The notes beneath the pieces were generated by a model. The model made no database searches and was not told where the DNA came from. It saw only the letters and a program-made list of their open reading frames with translations. From NCBI RefSeq assembly GCF_008831285.2, contig NC_045142.1, positions 9,738,452-9,802,451 on the forward strand: a DNA stretch of 64,000 bases. Direction: 5' to 3'. How positions within the stretch are numbered: the first letter of the stretch is position 1; every line of letters begins with the position of its first letter. Below are positions 58,085-64,000 of the stretch, piece by piece. The stretch comes from Nymphaea colorata. Lineage: Eukaryota > Streptophyta > Magnoliopsida > Nymphaeales > Nymphaeaceae. A program made the position numbers and the translations under genes.

Positions 58085-59163
58085 TGCTAGGGGTGGGCAT
58101 CAGGCCGGGCCGGGTCGGCCCATCGGGCCTGAAGCCCGGGCCTGGCCACCAAAAGTCAAGCCCAGCCTGGCCTGTTTGGCGGGCTGGGTGCTTGTGAAGA
58201 GGGAGACGGGAACGGGAAGGGAGCAGAGAGGGAGAGGGAGAGGGGGAGCGAAGAGGGAGAGGGAGAGGGAGAGGGGGAGCGGACAGGGAGAGGAGGAGGA
58301 GAGGGAGAGGGAACCAGAGGGGGAGCGGGATCAGAGAGGGAGAGGGAGAGGGAGCAGAGATGGGAGAAGGAGACTTTATCTCTGAAGAATGGAACGATGG
58401 CGTTGCTATCGGGGGCAGGAGATGATGGATCCTCCTGATTGCTGTCGTGGTGGCCTGCGAAAACATCAGGAGAAAAACAAAAGGGCATCAGTCATTCGTT
58501 CAACTCGTGTGTTTGAGTGCAAGAGAGGTAGAGAGAAAGAGAATACCAGAAAAAGAAGAATTCCTGCTCGAGAAGAAGATGGGGAAACGAGAACGATGAT
58601 GTTGGTAGATGCTGTGGAGAGTTGGACGAAGGAAGGCGTCGCATCCTCTTCCGGTGACGTGAGGGCTGAAGATCGGTGATAATCGAGGGATGGTCGAAAC
58701 AATTGCTGCAAGGGACTCCATCTATGGAAAAGAGAGAGAAAGGGAGAGGGAAATCAAACCACAGATCTGTGAGCCTGCGAAAAGATCTGCTCTAACCCTT
58801 GCCTCCCCGTTCCATCCTTCTACGCGTAAACCTAGATTTTTTGTGACCCCACATAATCTTTTGTCTTGATTCGCCGCCTGAGCTTTCCTATCCACTCTGT
58901 GCGTCTAGAAAATTTTTCCCCATGGAGGGAAGCGAGTGGGGGACGGAGGCGGAGAGGGAACCAGAGAGGGAGAGGGAGCAGGAGAGGGAGAGGGGGAGCG
59001 GAGAGGGAGAGGGTGAGCGCCGAGCGGAGAGGGAGGCGATCGAGCCGGGGACGGAGGCCGCCCGACCGCCCGAGGCGGGAGTCGGGCCGGGCTGCCCTAT
59101 CGGGCCCAGGACCGCTGCCGGGCTAGCTTATCGGGCCCGGCCCGGGCCGGTGGCGGCCCGGCC
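58085..59163. mobile_element. GC-rich hAT-like non-autonomous element inside gypsy RNase H
   Basis: The gypsy reading frame is interrupted exactly between QQLKEVVT and TTAPVLQ by about 1.08 kb of unrelated GC-rich DNA. TAGTCAC is present on both sides (58078-58084 and 59164-59170), with the eighth base T against C, which suits an 8-bp hAT duplication. The left end reads TAGGGGTGGGCATCAGGCC and both ends are dense in GGCCGGGCC and CGGGCC words, as in plant hAT elements. The interior has purine tracts (GAGAGGGAGAGGG). No transposase was seen. Confidence 0.65.
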
Positions 59164-59235
59164 TAGTCACCACCTCTTTGAGTTGTTGGAATGTTTGTTC
59201 GGCTTGAATACTCCATGCAAAACAACCTTTTCTAG

Positions 59236-59910
59236 TTAGGGTTGTGAGAGGCACTGGTACCAAACCGTAATTTCGAACAACTTTACGGTAGTAACCCGTG
59301 AGCCCGAGGAATGCACGCAACTTTCGTAGGTTTTTAGGTGTACTCCATTCTTCACCGTATGGACTTTTTCTTGTTCCATCTTCACCTTTCCCTGACTTAT
59401 CACATGCCCTAGATAAGAGATCTTGGGAGTGCCAAAAACACATTTAGAAAGTTTGGCGTGTAGCTTATGTCGCTGCAAAGCCACTAGAAGAGTTCGTAAG
59501 TGGTTGAGGTGTTCTCGTTTCCCCTTGATGTAAATCAAAATGTCGTCAAAGAATACCAATATGAACCTTCGCAAGAAGGGGCGAAACACCTCGTTCATCA
59601 GCGACTGAAAGATGGAAGGCGCATTCATCAGTCCAAAAGGTTTGACAATGAACTCGTAGTGCCCGTCATGCATGTGGGAAGTGGTCTTAGGAATGTCGTC
59701 CTTCACCACGCCGATTTGATGATACCCAAAGTGCAGGTCTAGTTTGAAGAAAACGCAGGAATCATACAACTCATCTAGTAAGTCTTCTACAATGGGGATC
59801 GGGTACCTGTCTTTGATAATGATGGCGTTCAACGCGCGATAGTCTATGCAGAAGCGCCAGCTTCCATCCTTTTTCTTTCGAGGGTTTCTCATTGTACTCG
59901 GCTGTAGCAA
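59236..59910 (-). CDS. Reverse transcriptase domain of the gypsy fragment
   Basis: The longest open piece of this element, 224 codons. It covers RT fingers and palm from DYRALN through KLDLHFGYHQI to FFDDILIY, and continues into the thumb (HLRTLLVALQRHKLHAKLSK, YLGHVISQ). The catalytic pair is FFDD, where many gypsy elements have YADD or FFDD, so it is not damaged in itself. The frame is lost just after VKMEQEKVHTVKNG by a shift, and the preceding segment is deleted between RLYCYSR and the KKKDGSWRF start. It copied element RNA to cDNA in its active ancestor. Confidence 0.88.
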   Translation of the reverse strand: MLQPSTMRNPRKKKDGSWRFCIDYRALNAIIIKDRYPIPIVEDLLDELYDSCVFFKLDLHFGYHQIGVVKDDIPKTTSHMHDGHYEFIVKPFGLMNAPSIFQSLMNEVFRPFLRRFILVFFDDILIYIKGKREHLNHLRTLLVALQRHKLHAKLSKCVFGTPKISYLGHVISQGKVKMEQEKVHTVKNGVHLKTYESCVHSSGSRVTTVKLFEITVWYQCLSQP

Positions 59911-60110
59911 TACAGTCTAGATTTGACAAGTTCGGCTCCCAGTTGTAATTCAATGTGTTGTTCATATCCCCTTTCTGGCGGCATTGCCTTAGGCGTGCTA
60001 AAAACTGACCCAAACTCCTGTAGCATTTCCTGCACTCGTTTTCTTAAACTCTTCGGAGCTGAATCGGATGTCTTTCTCTTCTGTATGTGCCTGCACTTGA
60101 GGTATTGAAC

Positions 60111-61730
60111 AACGAGCAGCGGACTATGCCTCGGCAGAGAGAGGGGGCTCGCAGGCCATAGCCTAATTAAGAATTTCTGGCTCTGCCCGTTGCCATAAGA
60201 TAAAAAGAAAAAAGCATAGACAAGAGCTGCATGGCAGGGGAGCCCCATTACACTGAGCACATGAAGTGTGGGGCCACACCGAACCCCGAAAAGACTCGTG
60301 TCACAACTTTGCCATAAGAGGCCGGGGGCCGCGCATTTGGTTGCCACGTGCATGTGTTGAGCAGATGTCTCGCCCTTGTTTGTCTTTATGTCAAACTCAC
60401 TGTGTGTGTGTTTTGGCTAAGAGCCTAAGAATAGGAATGGGAAGGAAGGAAGGTTTTCCATCTTCCATCTTGGCAGCGGCAAAACTAGAAAAATTTTCTC
60501 ACGGAATCTCAATTCCCGAGCTAACATAACATGTCACAGATCAATTAAACAAGAATTGATAAGAACCAATTAAACAAGAATTGGTTATGCATAGTTTGAA
60601 CCAACACAAAAGAGTCGCATCTACATTTAAATATATGAATTAGGGAAGCATGGAATCCTGTAATCAGATTTTTTAATTAACTTTGGTGGACAACTGCTAA
60701 GGGACCAGTTGTAAATGTAAGATGACTTTTCCAACCGAACTACTAGCTGTTGATCGTCTTATTAAATCGTTATTTTACTATTTTTAAGTTGCTTCACTAT
60801 ATAAGCAAGTACTTGGTTGATAGCTTATACTAAACTATGTAACTTTTTGTATTTTTAAGTTGAACAATAATCTAGGCTCTGATTTTCAAATTATATGTAA
60901 AACAGTGTGACTCGATTTAAATTGTGAAACCATATAATTACCATGTTTATTAGATCTGCACGTACCTTTCATGAACAAAACCAAGCACCCTTTTAGCGCT
61001 GAATTCCCCAGCTTTTCATATGCTTGCCCACAAAAGGTATGAAGGTCCTAAGTCTTAACTTTGGCTTGCATAAGTAGATTGTAAATTTTCTTTCCTAAAC
61101 GAAATATTCTAGCCTTTGAACGCAGTTGTCGCTGATGTTATCCAAATCAGCAGCCTAAATTGGCCAATTTGCATGTTATGTGAATTTAGTGGCAAATTGA
61201 TATCACATCATAATCAAACAAACTTCAATTTTCCAAAAAAAAAAAAGATAATATCTTGTAGTTTCACTTTTTGTGAGCTATTTGAAATATTATAACAAAT
61301 TGAAGCTTTTCATAAAAATGAGAACTAGAAACAAATTTCGCAACTGCTGTGACCCTTTTTCTGAAAATTTTACGAAATTGCATACGCAAGTCCAAAGATT
61401 TACAGGTGGGCTCAAGTCAAAATCTTTCTTTATATCTTAGCCCATATTATATATATATATATAGTATAAAATATTGGCCTAGTGAGCTTAGGTACCTTAA
61501 TTACGTTTCTAAGTCAAACAGAAAACTTTGCACTTAAAATGGACTTAGCAAAAGTATTAAGGATTGAGATGAAGTGAATTAGAGTCCCAGTTACATAAGG
61601 GACCTTCAATAAATCAGCCACAACTTTTTTTTTTGGAAAGGCATTCTTTTTTATTTTTATTTTACCTGGAGGAACCACTTTTAAATTTGAGACTTGACCT
61701 AAAACTCTCAAGGCCGTTCCCTTATCCTGA
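60111..61730. other. No gene recognised
   Basis: AT-rich DNA without convincing exons or element ends. It includes a short (TA)n tract at about 61446-61462. Confidence 0.4.
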
Positions 61731-62145
61731 GGGGCGTTTGATGGTTTAGAATTATAGTTTTAGAAACAAATTTCCACCTCAACCTAACCTGGAATTAGAA
61801 TGGCAATTCTAGATCCAAGTTTCCTTTTGAATTTGATGGTATGGAAGTTTGATTTTAGAACTAAAAATAACTAACTTATTTGATACAAAGAGAATTAAAA
61901 TTCTAGAATTCATGAACTAAAACATTCATGTTTTGTGCGCCCCAAAAGTAGATGAAAGAATTCAAGAATCTTGGAATTGTAATTCCACCCCTTGGGGTGG
62001 GATCATAATTCTAGAATTTTGATTCTCAAATGAGTCTGTAGTTCCATAATCATTGTTTTTTTGTTTGATAATGCAATTCACATTTTTTTAAAAATAAGAA
62101 TAATGATTCTAGAATTCCACTCATTCCAAGTAAGTGAAACACCCC
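61731..62145. mobile_element. MITE, 415 bp, AATTCC-rich
   Basis: The left end GGGGCGTTT and right end AAACACCCC form short inverted termini. The body is rich in GAATTC, TTCTAGAATT and GGAATT words arranged symmetrically. The left end matches the reverse of the fragment at 1-169. No target duplication is obvious. Confidence 0.55.
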
Positions 62146-62334
62146 TTATAGTTCCAATACAATTCCCAATCTTATAGTCCATAGTTCACAGAGATTTTTA
62201 TATTGATATTTTAAGGTAATTTTCTTTATTTACATATTGATGTCTCTTAAAATTTAAAAGGTTGTAATTAGTGCTCTAGAATTTTCTGACTCCACTTATC
62301 GGTCAGACAAAGTCTCAATGTTTAGACTAAGAAC

Positions 62335-62634
62335 CTATGTCACTAGGGTGCGGCAACCCTGGTGATGCACCCGTGTCAACGCTCCCAAATTTATTAAAAA
62401 AAATAAACTCAAGTAACGTGGTGCAGGTTGGGTGCGAGTGCGACCCAGATTCGCACCCAACTTGCACCACGTTACTTGAGTTTATTTTTTTTAATAAATT
62501 TGATATTATTAATATATAATAATGATAAATTATTAATAATAATAAATATTCTTACCACACCGCGGCACCTAAATTTTTTGAGATGTACTGCATCAGCACC
62601 TGCATCTGCACACACGCACACCTTGGTGACATAG
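62335..62634. mobile_element. hAT-type MITE, 300 bp, with 8-bp TSD
   Basis: Inverted ends CTATGTCACTAGGGTG and CTATGTCACCAAGGTG (two mismatches) are bounded by eight-base direct repeats CTAAGAAC (62327-62334) and CGAAGAAC (62635-62642), which differ by one base. An 8-bp duplication fits the hAT superfamily. A long foldback occupies the centre. There is no coding capacity. Confidence 0.75.
62387..62501. repeat. 51-bp near-perfect inverted repeat with 13-base loop
   Basis: Arms at 62387-62437 and 62451-62501 pair over all 51 positions except one (G against A at the GTGCA/GGTTG step), with loop GTGCGACCCAGAT. Transcription through it in either direction would give a long stable hairpin. Confidence 0.92.
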
Positions 62635-62642
62635 CGAAGAAC

Positions 62643-63478
62643 GCCAATGACTAAACTGGTTAGCTCACCACACGAACGCTCCTGAGTGAAATATGTCTCT
62701 CTCACTCCGGTGCACATCAAACGATGGAAGCATCCAAAACTCTTCTCCGAATTAAAAAGGTCTTCCCTTTCCTCTCTTCTTCTCTTCCAATGAGAGATGC
62801 CAACTGTCCAGGAGCTTTTGGTTGTGGAGCGAGCATAACTTGTCCTTGGACCAAATGTCTCCTAGAAAATTTAAAACCTCCAAGTTTTTTATTTCCCCCG
62901 AGTTTGTATTTGAATCAGGAGACGCATATTTTGAGCACTAATTTGCTAATGAATATGCTCAATATAAGTGTGAACCTCAAATTTATAGTAGTTGCTTTGC
63001 ATGTACGACTAACATGGACCATTTAATTTCGCTTAGGGTCTGATAAGTTGCAAGAACATCATTGTTAATTGTGATTGTTAGTCATATATGTCAATGGCTT
63101 AACACAATCGTTGGTACGTTGTAGTAAATCAGAATTTTTTTTCATAAAATACTAAATATATAATTAACAAATTTTCAATTGACCAGAGACAAGTTACCCG
63201 AAATGAGTTTCATAGGGTGTATGCCACACAAAGTCTAAAATTATCAAGGAAGAAGAGGAACTAAGACTCTTGATCAAATCAAAGTCTTAGTCTGCAGCAA
63301 TTTGGCAGGCACACCCCTTTCCATAGATCTTGTGACTCGGTTGAAAATCTTGGAATCCTTTTCTTTTTGAATTTATGGCTGATATTTTTTTTTCCATCAT
63401 TGACTCAAATATATACCTACTCTAATATAAGATTATCTGGATTTGTGATCCAAAACATTTTCAAATCTAGATCGTATC
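62643..63478. other. No gene recognised
   Basis: Contains an open frame at 62724-63026 with no recognised motif and no exon signals; otherwise AT-rich non-coding DNA. Confidence 0.35.
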
Positions 63479-63931
63479 TAGGGATGTCAATATATCATAT
63501 TTGAATAGGATATTCGACCACACCAATCCAAAAAAAAAAAATCAGATATGAAAAAAATTTAATATCTGATTAAAAAATGGGATCTGGTTCAAATTTAAGA
63601 AATGACATCGAACAAATTCGGATATACATAAATATCCGATCGGATATAGATACGAACCATGCGAGATATATATATTTTTAAACAAATATCCTATATCTAA
63701 GGATATCCGATTCTGAGAATAGGCAAAATTCTGTTCAAAATTCAGATTCAGATTTGGATATGAATATACAAATAAGTTCAGATAGATTCAGATTATGAAA
63801 TTGGTTTTGGGACTTGCATTCAGATATGAGTTTTCTTCAAATGTGAATTTGAATCTAAATACCTAAATATTCGAGAAAGCGGATATGATTAAAAGTATAT
63901 TTGATTCGAATACGATCCATTGACATCCTTG
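63479..63931. mobile_element. hAT-like MITE with GGATAT/ATATCC subterminal repeats, about 450 bp
   Basis: The ends are TAGGGATGTCAAT and, reversed, CAAGGATGTCAAT, with ten perfect bases in common. The interior has many copies of GGATAT, ATATCC, CGGATAT and GATTCAGAT on both strands, as in plant hAT non-autonomous elements whose transposase binds such motifs. A clean 8-bp target duplication is not visible. No transposase. Confidence 0.65.
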
Positions 63932-64000
63932 ATGTGCATCAAAGTCGTTGTTGTGACGTAGCTTCGATGGAAGGGAAAAAAATGAATCAACCTTTCAGTT

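Larger units (their letters stand above)
56331..60110 (-). mobile_element. Ty3/gypsy pol fragment, split by a hAT-like insertion
   Basis: Read on the minus strand. The RT lead-in (EMLQEFGSVFSTP at about 60050, then a deletion) is followed by RT at 59236-59910 with KKDGSWRFCIDYRALN, KLDLHFGYHQI, MNAPSIFQSLMN and the active site VFFDDILIY. RNase H follows (QQLKEVVT, insertion, [26 protein letters not shown]). Integrase zinc and core sequence are at 57087-57377 (CEICQQNKYEA, WEDISLDLIEGLP, VVVDRLSKYAHF). The C-terminal YNKLAPRYVGPFRIIKRIGP is near 56600-56660. Gag and protease are missing and no paired LTRs were found. A TGTTAGCC start at 56331 could mark a short 3' LTR. Stops in several places show it is dead. 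Confidence 0.85.

Noticed and set aside
58053-58721. Proline/serine-rich and arginine/glutamate-rich open frames
   Set aside because: Translations of GAGAGGG arrays inside the hAT-like insertion.
60266-60529. 87-codon open frame after the gypsy fragment
   Set aside because: No motif, no splice or promoter support, and composition like the surrounding non-coding DNA.

Overview
This is plant nuclear DNA, almost certainly from a flowering plant with a repeat-rich genome. It is AT-rich, has spliced genes with GT-AG introns, and about 60% of the window can be assigned to transposable elements. These include Ty3/gypsy and Ty1/copia elements, two solo LTRs of about 3 kb, two LINE remnants, two copies of one tRNA-derived SINE family, and hAT-like and other TIR elements. 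Nothing bacterial, organellar or CRISPR-like was seen. The species cannot be named from the sequence.

0-9 kb, minus strand: the one well-supported host gene is a six-exon gene for a 151-residue histidine-containing phosphotransfer (HPt/AHP) protein of the cytokinin phosphorelay. Every splice phase joins cleanly. The codon for the phospho-accepting histidine reads Tyr, so the product is a pseudo-HPt, a class known to damp cytokinin signalling. The first exon is tandemly duplicated (343 bp apart), and both copies keep an ATG and a GT donor that runs straight into a (CT)n tract. Intron 5 holds a decayed LINE in the opposite orientation.

9-26 kb: upstream of the gene lies a degenerate tandem array with a period of about 436 bp. 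It has been split by a 12.1-kb minus-strand gypsy element of Tat/Ogre type (10060-22186), a 3.0-kb solo LTR with perfect TAATC target duplications (22450-25451), and a SINE. The gypsy element has a plant-mobile-domain-like ORF upstream of gag. It carries an in-frame deletion of most of the reverse transcriptase, so it is non-autonomous. Its two LTRs differ in the copy number of a 70-bp minisatellite (7 against 14).

26-42.5 kb: mostly non-coding. It holds a possible first exon of an unknown gene behind a TATA box (30.2-30.6 kb), a second SINE copy (32.8 kb), and the last two exons of a cytosolic ribosomal protein S8 gene (34.4 kb) with an early stop and no upstream exons in view. A 3.06-kb solo LTR with perfect TTAGT duplications lies at 37187-40246.

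42.5-47.7 kb: a complete Ty1/copia element on the minus strand with ATGTC target duplications and LTRs about 98% identical. It has five in-frame stops, one frameshift and a damaged protease motif. 47.7-53.5 kb: mostly featureless apart from an LTR-like repeat and a 3'-terminal pseudogene fragment of a plant C-4 sterol methyl oxidase (SMO1).

53.5-60.1 kb: a nest of damaged elements on the minus strand. It comprises a LINE interrupted by an LTR-like insertion, and next to it a gypsy pol fragment split by a GC-rich hAT-like element. 60.1-64 kb: three small TIR elements. One is a 300-bp hAT-type MITE containing a 51-bp near-perfect foldback. The MITE at 61.7 kb is from the same family as the fragment at the very start of the window.
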